NCBI RefSeq assembly: GCF_022024055.1 | Contig: NZ_CP091788.1 | Span: 2,666,001 to 2,730,000 of the forward strand | Source of the DNA: Prevotella sp. E2-28 | Lineage (GTDB): Bacteria > Bacteroidota > Bacteroidia > Bacteroidales > Bacteroidaceae | DNA length: 64,000 nt | Direction: 5' to 3' | Shown: piece by piece, positions 17,012 through 26,511 of the stretch | Layout: each line of letters begins with the position of its first letter | Position numbering within the stretch: position 1 is the first letter of the stretch | Program-made: the position numbers and the translations under genes | The notes under the pieces: generated by a model | The model's database searches: none | What the model was told of the DNA's origin: nothing | What the model saw: the letters and a program-made list of their open reading frames with translations, nothing else

Positions 17012-17431
17012 TTAAACCTCCAAGTAAATCACTTCTATTCCTGCACGCTCCAATAGTTCAATACCATCCGTCAGACGATATTTCTCACCATAGACCACGC
17101 GCTTGATACCAGCCTGAATAATCAGTTTAGCACACTCTATACAGGGCGAAGCCGTGATATAAATGGTAGCGCCGTCGCTGTTATTATTAGAGCGAGCCAG
17201 TTTGGTAATGGCATTAGCCTCAGCATGAAGCACATAGGGTTTAGATACATTATTATCATCCTCGCACACATTCTCAAAGCCTGTGGGCGTACCATTATAG
17301 CCATCGCTGATAATCATCTTGTCCTTGACCACCAGCGCACCAACCTGACGGCGCACGCAGTATGAATTCTCAGCCCAGATACGGGCCATACGCAGATAAC
17401 GTGAATCCAGTTTTTGTTGTTTGTCACTCAT
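17012..17431 (-). CDS. dCMP deaminase (ComEB-type, zinc-dependent)
   Basis: The protein (139 residues) has the cytidine/deoxycytidylate deaminase zinc motif: HAEANAI with the His ligand and catalytic Glu, and SPCIECAK with two Cys ligands. It converts dCMP to dUMP, feeding thymidylate synthesis. Length and the N-terminal ARIWAENSYCVRRQVGALVV block match the family. It lies between the M3 peptidase gene (31 nt upstream) and the S41 peptidase gene. Confidence 0.93.
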   Translation of the reverse strand: MSDKQQKLDSRYLRMARIWAENSYCVRRQVGALVVKDKMIISDGYNGTPTGFENVCEDDNNVSKPYVLHAEANAITKLARSNNNSDGATIYITASPCIECAKLIIQAGIKRVVYGEKYRLTDGIELLERAGIEVIYLEV

Positions 17432-17462
17432 ATAGCGATAGCTCTTTTCGTTATTTCCTTTT

Positions 17463-19526
17463 TTACTTCTTTACCCTTTTAATGCCATTACGTTTTAGCA
17501 AGGCATCAATAGTAGGTTCACCCCCTCTGAAATTCTTGTAGAGCGTCATCGGATTGTCTGTACCGCCTTTCGACAGGATACAGTCACGGAAACGCTGGGC
17601 CGTCTTCTGATCGAAGATTCCGTTTTTCTTGAATACAGAGAAAGCATCGGCATCAAGAACCTCCGCCCACTTATAACTATAATAGCCTGCAGCATAACCA
17701 CCCGCCATGATATGCGAGAACTGAACGGTCATACAAGTATCCATACGCTGTTTGGTAAGGACGGCCTTCTTCCATGCTTTCTTTTCGAAGGGGATGATAT
17801 CATCAGTAAACTCGTCCTTCTTGGTGTAATAAGCCATGTCAAGCAAGCCAAAGGATACCTGACGAAGACAAGCGGTGGCAGCCATGAAGTTACGACTTTT
17901 CAGGATGCGACGAATCAACTCATCAGGAAGGGGTTCTCCCGTCTCATAATGGAAGGCGAAGGTACGAAGGAAATCTTTTTCAATAGCGAAATTCTCCATG
18001 AACTGTGAAGGCAGTTCCACAAAATCCCACCATACATTAGTGCCACTCAGAGACTCGAAACGGGTATTAGCAAACATGCCATGCAAAGAGTGACCAAATT
18101 CATGAAGGAAAGTCTCTACCTCGCTCAACGTCAACAAGGCAGGTTTATCGGGAGTAGGCTTGGTAAAGTTCATCACCACCGAGACATGCGGACGCACATT
18201 CTCACCTTTCTTATCAATGAACTGTCCCTGATACTGCGTCATCCATGCCCCACCCTGCTTACCTTTACGCGGATGGAAGTCGGCATAGAACACCGCCAGA
18301 TAAGAGCCATCCTTATCAAACACCTCATAGGCTTTCACATCAGGATGGTAAACAGGTATTTCCTTATTCTCCTTGAAGGTAATACCATAAAGTTTATTAG
18401 CCAATCCGAAGACGCCGTCAATCACTTTGTCCAACTGGAAATAAGGACGCAGCATCTCGGCATCAAGGTTGTATTTCTTCAACTGAAGCTTATGTGAATA
18501 GAAAGAGGCATCCCATGGTTCCAACTCATGGTTTACTTTCGCAGACTTCTTCAGTTCCTCTCTTTCCTTTTCCGCCGTTGGCTTATAGGCATCAATGAGG
18601 TCATAGAGTAATTTATAGACACTCTTTACATTGCCTGCCATACGATGTTTCAAAACGTAATCAGCATAGGTCTTGAAGCCCAGCAACTGAGCAATCTCAC
18701 GACGCAGGTTTATAAGGCGTTTACAGATTTCGAGGTTGTTATTCTCATTATCATGAATACACTCTGTATTCTTGGCCATATACATTTGGCGACGTAACTC
18801 ACGCTGGTTGCTATAAGTCATAAACGGTGAGTACGAAGGGAAATCCAGCGTAAACACCCAACCCTCTTTCTCCTGCTGGCGAGCCTCTTCGGCAGCTGCA
18901 TCAATAGCCGTCTGAGGCAGACCGTCGAGCTGCTTTTCATCAGTAATATGCAGTGTATAGGCTTTATTCTCTTTCAATAAGTTCTGTGAGAACTGTAAGG
19001 AAAGGATGCTTGCCTCCTCAGTGAGCTTGCGGAGTTTCTCTTTTCCCTCCTTATCAAGTAACGCACCACTACGTACAAAACCATCGTAACAGTTGTCAAG
19101 CAACATCTTCTCCTCTGGCGTCAGCTTGCGATGATGACGATGCACATACTTGATACGCTCAAAGAGTTTCTCATTCAGACGCACATCATTGGCATGTTGG
19201 GTAAGGATGGGTTGCATCTTCTGAGCCAAGGCATCCATCTCATCGTTTGTCTCAGCACTCAGCAGATTGAAGAACACTGTAGAAACACGATCCAGCAAAT
19301 CATAATAGCCCTCAGTATCATCATCCTTATTAATAATGGTATTATCGAAAGTGGGCTTTGCAGGATTATTGATTGTTTTCTCTATCTGTTCATTGTCACG
19401 ACGGATACCCTCCATGAAGGCCTCTTCATAATCCTCCAAGCTGATACGGTCAAAAGGAGCTGTGTCGTGAGGTGTGCCATAAGGCAGGAAAAACGGATTT
19501 ATTCTCTTCTCTGTATTATCGTTCAT
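17463..19526 (-). CDS. M3 family metallopeptidase (oligopeptidase A / Dcp-type)
   Basis: The protein has 687 residues and the zinc motif HEFGH (His475, Glu476, His479), with the downstream Glu expected in ESLSGTNVWWDFVELPSQF. The long helical N-terminal half and the YYSYKWAEVLDADAF block near the C-terminus are standard for M3A peptidases, which degrade short peptides in the cytosol or periplasm. No signal peptide is seen, so a cytosolic location is likely. A TATTTTTG -7 element lies just upstream. Confidence 0.93.
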   Translation of the reverse strand: MNDNTEKRINPFFLPYGTPHDTAPFDRISLEDYEEAFMEGIRRDNEQIEKTINNPAKPTFDNTIINKDDDTEGYYDLLDRVSTVFFNLLSAETNDEMDALAQKMQPILTQHANDVRLNEKLFERIKYVHRHHRKLTPEEKMLLDNCYDGFVRSGALLDKEGKEKLRKLTEEASILSLQFSQNLLKENKAYTLHITDEKQLDGLPQTAIDAAAEEARQQEKEGWVFTLDFPSYSPFMTYSNQRELRRQMYMAKNTECIHDNENNNLEICKRLINLRREIAQLLGFKTYADYVLKHRMAGNVKSVYKLLYDLIDAYKPTAEKEREELKKSAKVNHELEPWDASFYSHKLQLKKYNLDAEMLRPYFQLDKVIDGVFGLANKLYGITFKENKEIPVYHPDVKAYEVFDKDGSYLAVFYADFHPRKGKQGGAWMTQYQGQFIDKKGENVRPHVSVVMNFTKPTPDKPALLTLSEVETFLHEFGHSLHGMFANTRFESLSGTNVWWDFVELPSQFMENFAIEKDFLRTFAFHYETGEPLPDELIRRILKSRNFMAATACLRQVSFGLLDMAYYTKKDEFTDDIIPFEKKAWKKAVLTKQRMDTCMTVQFSHIMAGGYAAGYYSYKWAEVLDADAFSVFKKNGIFDQKTAQRFRDCILSKGGTDNPMTLYKNFRGGEPTIDALLKRNGIKRVKK

Positions 19527-19552
19527 AATGCTTTCTCTACGCTTTCAGGTCG

Positions 19553-19560
19553 CAAAAATA
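19553..19560 (-). promoter_or_regulatory. Putative -7 element for the M3 peptidase gene
   Basis: The minus strand reads TATTTTTG, a perfect TAnnTTTG, 27 nt upstream of the ATG. No clear -33 box. Confidence 0.55.
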
Positions 19561-19613
19561 CGAAATAATTACGACATAGAAGTCACTTTATCATAAAATA
19601 ACATTCCAAAGGG

Positions 19614-20087
19614 CTAGTCGTTTTTTTCATCGGCATCATATTCGCGCTTATGCGAATTAAACACACGATGATGCAGGAAATTAGAACCCTCCAGACATAT
19701 TAATACAAGTACTGTGGCAGCGATGGCTACATCATACATCTCAGCACCTGCCGTCATACCAATGGCCGAGGTTACCCAAAGACCTGCTGCTGTAGTTAAT
19801 CCCTTAACAACATTCTTCTGGAAGATAATGGTACCAGCACCTATGAAACCAATACCACTGACGACCTGTGCAGCCATACGAGCAGGATCACGCTGAATGA
19901 TAACGCCAGGCTGTCCCTCGAAACTATCAAAACCATGCATGGAAAGTACCATAAACAAGGCACTACCAAGACCTACAAGGAAATGAGTACGGAAGCCTGC
20001 CTCCTTGGAACGATACTCACGCTCGAATCCGATGGCACCACCCAGAATGGCACCAACGAAAATCGTCAACAAATACTGCCAATCCAT
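19614..20087 (-). CDS. MgtC/SapB family membrane protein
   Basis: The protein has 157 residues with four or five hydrophobic segments and the family hallmarks GGAIGFEREYRSKEAGFRTH, ARMAAQVVSGIGFIGAGTII and GLTTAAGLWVTSAIGM. MgtC-like proteins sit in the inner membrane; roles in ATP synthase control and magnesium stress are known for some members, but this short form lacks the C-terminal ACT-like domain of true MgtC. It stands alone between the M3 peptidase and the TPR gene. Confidence 0.88.
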   Translation of the reverse strand: MDWQYLLTIFVGAILGGAIGFEREYRSKEAGFRTHFLVGLGSALFMVLSMHGFDSFEGQPGVIIQRDPARMAAQVVSGIGFIGAGTIIFQKNVVKGLTTAAGLWVTSAIGMTAGAEMYDVAIAATVLVLICLEGSNFLHHRVFNSHKREYDADEKND

Positions 20088-20116
20088 GAAGATTAAACGT
20101 TAAAGATTAAACATTA
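20088..20116. repeat. Intergenic word repeat (GATTAAACGTTAAA words)
   Basis: Three imperfect copies of a GATTAAACATTAAA-like word fill the start of the gap between the TPR and MgtC-like genes. The class resembles the in-frame repeats in coding sequences elsewhere in the window. Confidence 0.5.
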
Positions 20117-20145
20117 AATTCGCTTCGCTCAGTCTATTCTCCCTT

Positions 20146-21813
20146 TTACTTTGAATATTTCTCAATCAACTCTTCTGCCTGAGTATCACCCAGTTCGCCA
20201 GCCTTTTTCAGGTTCTGGATGCCCTCATCCTTTTTACCTTTCAGACACTGAGCCAATCCTAGGAACAAGTAACCGTCACTATGCTCTGGTGCTAGCTGAA
20301 TACAGGTCGTAGCCGTCTCAATAGCATCGTCCAACAGTCCTACACGAACTTGCAGCGATGCTTTCTCTGCATAATAGAGGTCTGATTGAGGTGCCATACG
20401 GATGGCTTCGTTGATATCATCAAGCGCTTGCTGGAACAGACGACCTTTCAACTCTGCCTGAAATCTCATATAATAGAAATTAGAGTTGACCTGAGTCTTC
20501 ATCAGCGTCTCATAATCATTCATATCGCTCACAGCATCACGATAACGATTCATATCCATCAGCAGTTGAGACCTATGAAGAAGATAAGGAGCCGCCTCCT
20601 TCAAATAAGGACGCGAGAACTGAGCCACACAACTATCGAGCAGAGCTAACTGGCCCACAGAATCTTTCAGTTGCTCCTTACAGGCGGAAGCAGCATAGAA
20701 GAGTTCTGGTGAACGGAGACTTGAGGAAAAGAGTTCCTCATAGATAGCACCTGCCTCATCATAACGCTCCTGAGCATAACGAACCACAGCCTGCTGCTGA
20801 CGATAGGTTGGCAACGGATTGATACGATAAGCCTCACCTGCCTCATCATAGGAACGGTCGAACGTCCATGCCCCATAAGAATCCTCTGGCATATAAATCA
20901 TTTTCTGAAGAATCAGGCGCGAATAGGTATAGTGTACCTCATCGGGCTTCTCAGCTACCTTCAACGCCTTCTGCATATCACGGTCAGCATCAGCGAAACG
21001 AGAGCCGTTAACATATTGCTGAGCACGATAGGTATAACCATCAGGATGATTAGGAAACTGCTGGATAAAGTCATCTATGAGCTGGGTATAAGCCAGAGAG
21101 TCAAGTGCTGAGCTACCCACAAACAGAGAGAGTTGAGCCTGCCCTAAATCATCAGGCAAGGCTTTTTTGATACCTGTAGAGCGCAGTACACGGTCATTAA
21201 TGCTGAGTCCTGTTGTCTTCAGGCTATCAGCAAAAAGAGCACTAACGGCATAGTTCAACGTGTCAGCCAACGAGGCTGGTTGCTGCATCAAGCCTACCAC
21301 TTCACCTGACTCATTAAGTAAAGGTGCGCCAACCGTATTCTCAGGCATCTGCAGAGCCACTGTATAGTAGGCATAATTCACATTAAACGTCTCTGATTTG
21401 CGAATAGCACCTTCTGGCACACGTTTCGTCTGAGCATAAGGAAGGAGCAAGACAGAAGCACCTTCCTGCAACTGACTTTTTGCAAGAGTCAGCGGTTGAG
21501 TCTTTCCAACAGATACACGGAACTTGGCTACATCATAGGTCTCATTGGCGCCAAGGATACAAGCTACCTCATACTCTTTTCCTGCAGCATCTATAACGAC
21601 TGCACGTTGGGCACCTTTGAAAGGAGCGAAGCAACTGACGGCCTCACCACCCTTGCCTACATAAAAACCATTGGCACTACCTAGAAGCGCACCATCGGCC
21701 GCGAATGTCTTCAAAGTAAATACCGACTTCGTTGCTTTTTTTACCCATGAAGGCTGTGCAGCCACAGTTATAGCCAGCATTAGTGCGCTGGCAATCACAT
21801 ATAATCGTTTCAT
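20146..21813 (-). CDS. Secreted TPR protein with a degenerate trypsin/HtrA-like domain
   Basis: The protein (555 residues) has a signal peptide (ending at TVAAQ), a domain of about 200 residues with the strand pattern of HtrA-type proteases, then TPR repeats to the end (for example SDGYLFLGLAQCLKGKKDEG). The usual His block VTNxHVxxGA reads VSCFAPFKGAQ, so the His is gone. The GNSGGPL block reads NTVGAPL, so the Ser is replaced by Val. Only the Asp position (YDVAKFRV) survives. It is therefore probably a non-catalytic binding scaffold in the periplasm. It overlaps recN by 4 nt. Confidence 0.75.
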   Translation of the reverse strand: MKRLYVIASALMLAITVAAQPSWVKKATKSVFTLKTFAADGALLGSANGFYVGKGGEAVSCFAPFKGAQRAVVIDAAGKEYEVACILGANETYDVAKFRVSVGKTQPLTLAKSQLQEGASVLLLPYAQTKRVPEGAIRKSETFNVNYAYYTVALQMPENTVGAPLLNESGEVVGLMQQPASLADTLNYAVSALFADSLKTTGLSINDRVLRSTGIKKALPDDLGQAQLSLFVGSSALDSLAYTQLIDDFIQQFPNHPDGYTYRAQQYVNGSRFADADRDMQKALKVAEKPDEVHYTYSRLILQKMIYMPEDSYGAWTFDRSYDEAGEAYRINPLPTYRQQQAVVRYAQERYDEAGAIYEELFSSSLRSPELFYAASACKEQLKDSVGQLALLDSCVAQFSRPYLKEAAPYLLHRSQLLMDMNRYRDAVSDMNDYETLMKTQVNSNFYYMRFQAELKGRLFQQALDDINEAIRMAPQSDLYYAEKASLQVRVGLLDDAIETATTCIQLAPEHSDGYLFLGLAQCLKGKKDEGIQNLKKAGELGDTQAEELIEKYSK

Positions 21814-23468
21814 TGTTTCAACAGTTCTTTTGCGTTTTGTATAGCAGCTTCCGACACATCACTACCACTCAGCATCTGTGCAATCTCTCGCACCCGCTCC
21901 TCATCATTGAGCTGAAGCATACGAGTCGTTGTGCCTTGAGCCGTTTCTTCCTTATATACTTTATAATGTGTAGAACCCATCGCAGCGATTTGGGGCAGAT
22001 GAGTGATACTGATCACCTGACGATCGGAATGACCCATCTCTGCCATCATTCGTGCCATCTGTTCTGCAATCTTTCCACTGACACCCGTATCAATCTCGTC
22101 AAAGATGATTGTAGGAAGTTTTACTGCTCCACTAATCATCGCCTTTAATGACAACATTACACGAGCTATCTCACCACCTGACGCTACCTGAGATACTGGT
22201 TGCAAGGGTGTTGATGTATTGGCACTGAAAAGGAATGACACCTTATCTTGACCATTGCGTCCTGGTGTATCCTGCTCGATAGAGATTTCAAAACGTACAC
22301 GAGGCATTCCCAGTGGCACCAAGCGCTCACGCATCTGCTTCTCAATAATAGTAGCAGCCTTCTGACGCATCTTTGTAAGTACGTCAGCCTTAGCCAGCAC
22401 TTCCTTATTTGCCTCTGCAACTTGTTGTTCTAACTCTGCAAGAGCCTCATCACCATTTTCTATATGAGAGAGCTGACGTTGTAAGTCCTCCTGAATAGCC
22501 AGAAGGCCAGAAACGGTATCTACGTGATATTTCTTCTGAAGGTCATAAAGCTTGTCTAGACGGTTATTGATGCTTTCCAATTCTGCAGGGTCGAAATCAA
22601 CATCTTCCAATCTACAGCTCACATCACCATCAATATCCTTCAGTTCTATATAACAGCTATCCAAGCGCTCTGCTAGTTCCTCAGCATCAGGATAAACACG
22701 TTCTATACTATGAAGTGAGGAAGCCGCCTTCTTCAAGGCCGCAACTACGCCACTTGCATCGCGCGATAGGGCATCTGACGCCTCGTAAAGTGCCGACTTG
22801 ATATCCTCGACATGCGTCATCGTCTCACTGCGCTGTTCCAGTTCCTCCTGTTCACCATCTACGAGACGCGCATTCTGGAGTTCATCAAACTGAAACTGCA
22901 GGAAATCTGCATTCTGCTGTCCCTGACTAATTTCTTCACGAACACGTTGTAGTTCCTTATTGAGTGACTGATAACGAGTAAACGCCTGCTGGTAGTCAGC
23001 CAGTTCCTTCGCATCATTAGCTATGATATCTACAACACTGAGCTGGAAATCCTGTTTATTGAGCAACAAGTTCTGGTGTTGAGAATGCACATCGACCAAC
23101 TGCTCACCCAGCTCCTTTAGCATAGATAAAGCCACTGGCGTATCATTGATAAACGCACGACTCTTGCCTGCTGCTGTCAGTTCACGACGGATAATCGTAT
23201 CTGCTGCATCAAACTCGATATCGTTCTCCTCAAAGAAACGCTCCATCCCATAACGCGACAAATCAAAGTGGGCCTCAATAACACACTTTTCCGTACCCAT
23301 CTTCACGCTCTTAGAGTCAGCACGTTGTCCCAGCAACAGGCCGATGGCACCCAGTATAATACTTTTACCAGCACCCGTCTCACCCGTTATTACAGAGAAC
23401 CCGCTACGAAAATCCATATCGAGCGTGTCAATCAGCGTAAAATTCTTTATATATAGTTGACTCAGCAT
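21810..23468 (-). CDS. recN: DNA repair protein RecN
   Basis: The protein (552 residues) is an SMC-like ATPase of double-strand break repair. It has N-terminal Walker A GETGAGKSI, a long coiled-coil middle (about 150-370), the ABC signature region SGGEIARVMLSLK, and the Walker B with IIFDEIDTGVSG. Its length matches the family. Upstream lies porD; downstream the TPR gene overlaps it by 4 nt. Confidence 0.95.
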   Translation of the reverse strand: MLSQLYIKNFTLIDTLDMDFRSGFSVITGETGAGKSIILGAIGLLLGQRADSKSVKMGTEKCVIEAHFDLSRYGMERFFEENDIEFDAADTIIRRELTAAGKSRAFINDTPVALSMLKELGEQLVDVHSQHQNLLLNKQDFQLSVVDIIANDAKELADYQQAFTRYQSLNKELQRVREEISQGQQNADFLQFQFDELQNARLVDGEQEELEQRSETMTHVEDIKSALYEASDALSRDASGVVAALKKAASSLHSIERVYPDAEELAERLDSCYIELKDIDGDVSCRLEDVDFDPAELESINNRLDKLYDLQKKYHVDTVSGLLAIQEDLQRQLSHIENGDEALAELEQQVAEANKEVLAKADVLTKMRQKAATIIEKQMRERLVPLGMPRVRFEISIEQDTPGRNGQDKVSFLFSANTSTPLQPVSQVASGGEIARVMLSLKAMISGAVKLPTIIFDEIDTGVSGKIAEQMARMMAEMGHSDRQVISITHLPQIAAMGSTHYKVYKEETAQGTTTRMLQLNDEERVREIAQMLSGSDVSEAAIQNAKELLKQ

Positions 23469-23493
23469 GATAGTCTTCTTATTCTCTTAATCT

Positions 23494-24399
23494 TTATTGT
23501 TTGATTTTCTCCCACGTCGTATTCTGTGAGGCATTAATGCCAAACAATACTTCATAGACACTTTCCTTTTCTTTCTGGTTGCCTTTTCCTTTATAGATAT
23601 TGGCCAGTTCATCTTTCTTGTAATCCGTCCAGATTTGAGGCAACAAGCTCAAAGGTTTCTCTTCGTGGGCTTTCTTCAAACATGTTTCTAAAGCTGTTGT
23701 CACATTCGTACGACCACGTTCCACATTCTGTGCCATCTCATCCAATCCTTGGCGGTAATAATTATACTGCAACTGACGGAAAGGTTTCATCGCTTCATCC
23801 AAATAATCATTGATGATAGCAAAGCGATTACGACTATCCTCAAATGATTTCCACCCTGTGAAATCCAGATTCTGCGCATTATTCGTCAGATTCATACAAC
23901 GCTGAAGCACATCTGTACCTCCCATGGGAGAAAAGCTATCCAAGTCCAATCCTATAATCAAATAAGCATAATAGGCAAAAAGAGCTACCAGTTGGTTATC
24001 GATAACCTCTTCATTGAAGTTCAACTGATCATATTGTACGAACTCAAAGTCAAAATGCTTATCGTTATTATTGTAAAGAGTCGTGTTATAGGAAGAATTA
24101 TACACAGGGCGATTAGCCTGAATCAATGCGGTACAAGTAAAACGATTACTTGACGCATCGTATTTTGACACTGTGATATTAAATGAACATTGTATGCGCT
24201 CGTTCTCCTGAAACTGCAGGGCTGTCCATTGTCGCTCGTTGACAAACTGCTCCAGTGTCTGCTGCAAATTCTCAAACACAGCTTTATCCGTGCCCTGCAC
24301 TTGCTGCGTATTGAAATTAATCTTAGCCTGCAACTCCTGAGCCGAGGTCTGAAGTGTGCATAGGCAAAAGAGAGTTATTATCAACAAATATCGTCTCAT
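23494..24399 (-). CDS. porD: DUF4835 family protein, type IX secretion PorD-like
   Basis: The protein (301 residues) has a signal peptide ending at TSAQ, followed by ELQAKINFNTQQVQGTDKAVF, the opening typical of DUF4835. Databases name this family PorD for its link to the type IX secretion system (from memory, not checked here). The mature protein is probably periplasmic or attached to the outer membrane. It overlaps coaBC by 4 nt and lies before recN; I recall this coaBC-DUF4835-recN order from other Bacteroidetes. Confidence 0.8.
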   Translation of the reverse strand: MRRYLLIITLFCLCTLQTSAQELQAKINFNTQQVQGTDKAVFENLQQTLEQFVNERQWTALQFQENERIQCSFNITVSKYDASSNRFTCTALIQANRPVYNSSYNTTLYNNNDKHFDFEFVQYDQLNFNEEVIDNQLVALFAYYAYLIIGLDLDSFSPMGGTDVLQRCMNLTNNAQNLDFTGWKSFEDSRNRFAIINDYLDEAMKPFRQLQYNYYRQGLDEMAQNVERGRTNVTTALETCLKKAHEEKPLSLLPQIWTDYKKDELANIYKGKGNQKEKESVYEVLFGINASQNTTWEKIKQ

Positions 24400-25595
24400 A
24401 GTTTAGTGCTTAGTTCATCAATAATATCACGTGCCACATCAGCCTTAGACTTTTTATCATAGTCTTTCTGACCATCGCGAGAGATTATCGATATCTGGTT
24501 TTCATCACTCTTAAAGCATGTTCCCTCATTACGCAGAGAATTCAGCACGATAAAGTCCAGATTCTTTTTCTCCAGTTTATGATGGGCATTCTGCTCCTCA
24601 TCATTGGTCTCTAGAGCAAAGCCTACAAGCACCTGTTTCCCCTGCTTCATCTGCCCCAATGAAGCTGCAATATCAGGATTGGGCACCAAGTGGATATCCA
24701 TTGTCTGCCCCACTCGCTTAATCTTCTGTTCTGCCACCTCCGCAGGACGGAAGTCTGCCACAGCAGCACAAAGAATGGCAGCATCCATCTGTGGAAAAGC
24801 CTTCGTAGCAGCATCATACATCTCCTGACAACTCTCAACATCTACACGATGGATGAGTTGACTGTTGACTGTTGACAGTTTACTGTTTACAGGACCGGCA
24901 ATTAGCGTTACCTCAGCTCCTCGACGGGCACATTCTTCCGCCAAAGCAAAGCCCATCTTACCACTAGAATAATTACCAATGAAACGTACGGGGTCTATCT
25001 TCTCATAAGTAGGACCAGCGGTAATCATGATATGCTTACCTTGCAGATCCTTTTTCTCAAAATACAAGTCAAGGGCTGCCACAATCTTCTCAGGCTCTTC
25101 CATACGTCCCTTACCCTCAAGTCCGCTAGCCAAGAAACCACTCTGAGGTTCAATGATATGATTACCAAAGCCCTTTAAGCGTTCCATATTCTGTTGCGTC
25201 GTGGGATGGGCATACATATCCAGATCCATCGCAGGAGCGATAAACACTGGTGCTTTCATAGAAAGGTAAGTGGTAATAAGCATGTTATCAGCAATGCCAT
25301 TAGCCATCTTGCCAAGGGTTGAAGCTGTACAGGGAGCTATCAGCATAGCATCAGCCCACAAACCGAGGGCTACATGTGAATGCCAAGTACCATCGCGCTG
25401 CGAAAAGAAATCGCTGATAACGGGTTTCTGGGTGAGTGCTGACAGGGTGATAGGTGTAATAAACTCCTTACCTGCAGGTGTGATGACCACCTGCACCTCT
25501 GCACCACGTTTCACCAGTTCGCGGATAATCAAACATGACTTGTAGGCTGCTATCGAGCCCGTAATTCCCAGTACAATTTTCTTTCCTCTCAACAT
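24396..25595 (-). CDS. coaBC: Bifunctional phosphopantothenoylcysteine decarboxylase / phosphopantothenate-cysteine ligase
   Basis: The protein (399 residues) makes 4'-phosphopantetheine for coenzyme A. The N-terminal CoaC flavoprotein domain shows GSIAAYK, the His of WHSHVALGLWAD, and APAMDLDMY. The C-terminal CoaB domain begins at ITAGPTYEKIDPVRFIGNYSSGKMG. The ATG at 25595 is preferred over a GTG at 25619, because the shorter form begins right before the conserved KIVLGITGS strand. In CoaB a word repeat encodes SKLSTVNSQLIH directly after the IAGPVN block, apparently an in-frame insertion in a loop. It overlaps porD by 4 nt. Confidence 0.94.
   Translation of the reverse strand: MLRGKKIVLGITGSIAAYKSCLIIRELVKRGAEVQVVITPAGKEFITPITLSALTQKPVISDFFSQRDGTWHSHVALGLWADAMLIAPCTASTLGKMANGIADNMLITTYLSMKAPVFIAPAMDLDMYAHPTTQQNMERLKGFGNHIIEPQSGFLASGLEGKGRMEEPEKIVAALDLYFEKKDLQGKHIMITAGPTYEKIDPVRFIGNYSSGKMGFALAEECARRGAEVTLIAGPVNSKLSTVNSQLIHRVDVESCQEMYDAATKAFPQMDAAILCAAVADFRPAEVAEQKIKRVGQTMDIHLVPNPDIAASLGQMKQGKQVLVGFALETNDEEQNAHHKLEKKNLDFIVLNSLRNEGTCFKSDENQISIISRDGQKDYDKKSKADVARDIIDELSTKL
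24855..24890. repeat. In-frame word repeat (GTTGACT words) inside coaBC
   Basis: Two GTTGACT units and three further variants within 36 bp on the plus strand encode, on the minus strand, SKLSTVNSQL in the CoaB domain. The frame is kept. The encoded NSQL word is the same as in both exporter permeases. Confidence 0.75.
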
Positions 25596-25619
25596 AATCT
25601 TGCGATAGTAAATCAACAC

Positions 25620-26486
25620 TTAACGCTGAGCTTCGCGCAGTCGGATGCGAGTCAGCACCTGCTTGGTGTTATACGTAAAGTCACCACCCATAATCCAAGA
25701 ATAGTAACCTTGATCTATGCGTAACACCTCTGCTACAGTTTTTCCCTTATGCTTGCCAAAATTAAAATATTCGGTCATGACGGGCTGTCCGTCCTTATCA
25801 AGGATTGTGTTACCTTTTGCATCTTTTGCCTCCCCCCACACAATACGACCAGCAAAGTCAACATTATTATTGGTTTTCGAGAACTGAGCCAGGCAATCCA
25901 TATCATTCTGAAGTACGCGACCTTCAGGATCTTCGCCTAACTCACGTTGTTTCTCTTCTGTATAACGATCCAGTTCACCCATCAGCACACGATAGGTTGC
26001 TTCTGTATCCTGGTCAGCACGGTGAGCTTCAAAATCATCCTCCATTTTTCGTCCACAATAGAACTTGTAAGCCGAAGCCAAATTACGACGTTCCATTCTC
26101 TTGAAGATGGTACAGGCATCTATCAAGCGGCTTTTAGAGAAGTCAAAGTCAACACCTGCGCGCAAGAATTCCTCAGCCAAAAGGGGAATATCGAAATAAT
26201 TCGAGTTAAAACCTGCGAAATCACACCCAGTGAACTTTTCTCCCAATGTCTTTGCCAACTGTTTGAAAGTAGGCTTATCCTTCACATCCTCATCAGATAT
26301 TCCTGTAAGTTGAGTGATTATGGGCAGAATGTGACATTCTGGGTTCACCAGATAGTCGCCACGCTCTTCCTCTCCGTTAGGCATAACCTTAATATATGAT
26401 ATCTGAATGATTCGGTCCTTTACCAAATCAAGACCGGTCGTCTCCAAATCGAAGACGACCAGTGGTTTATTTAGATTTAGTTTCAT
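25620..26486 (-). CDS. DnaQ-like 3'-5' exonuclease (DEDDh family)
   Basis: The protein (288 residues) opens with the Exo I motif FDLETTGLD, has Exo II around FAGFNSNYFDIPLL, and Exo III in AHRADQDTEAT with the His and Asp of DEDDh enzymes. A C-terminal extension of about 90 residues ends in a block (FNFGKHKGKTVAEVL, YYSWIMGGDF) often fused to such exonucleases in Bacteroidetes. It lies between dnaN (25 nt) and coaBC and may act as a proofreading or repair exonuclease. I do not call it the replicative epsilon subunit with certainty. Confidence 0.88.
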   Translation of the reverse strand: MKLNLNKPLVVFDLETTGLDLVKDRIIQISYIKVMPNGEEERGDYLVNPECHILPIITQLTGISDEDVKDKPTFKQLAKTLGEKFTGCDFAGFNSNYFDIPLLAEEFLRAGVDFDFSKSRLIDACTIFKRMERRNLASAYKFYCGRKMEDDFEAHRADQDTEATYRVLMGELDRYTEEKQRELGEDPEGRVLQNDMDCLAQFSKTNNNVDFAGRIVWGEAKDAKGNTILDKDGQPVMTEYFNFGKHKGKTVAEVLRIDQGYYSWIMGGDFTYNTKQVLTRIRLREAQR

Positions 26487-26511
26487 AAAAAATCAAACCG
26501 CAAACTTCAAA

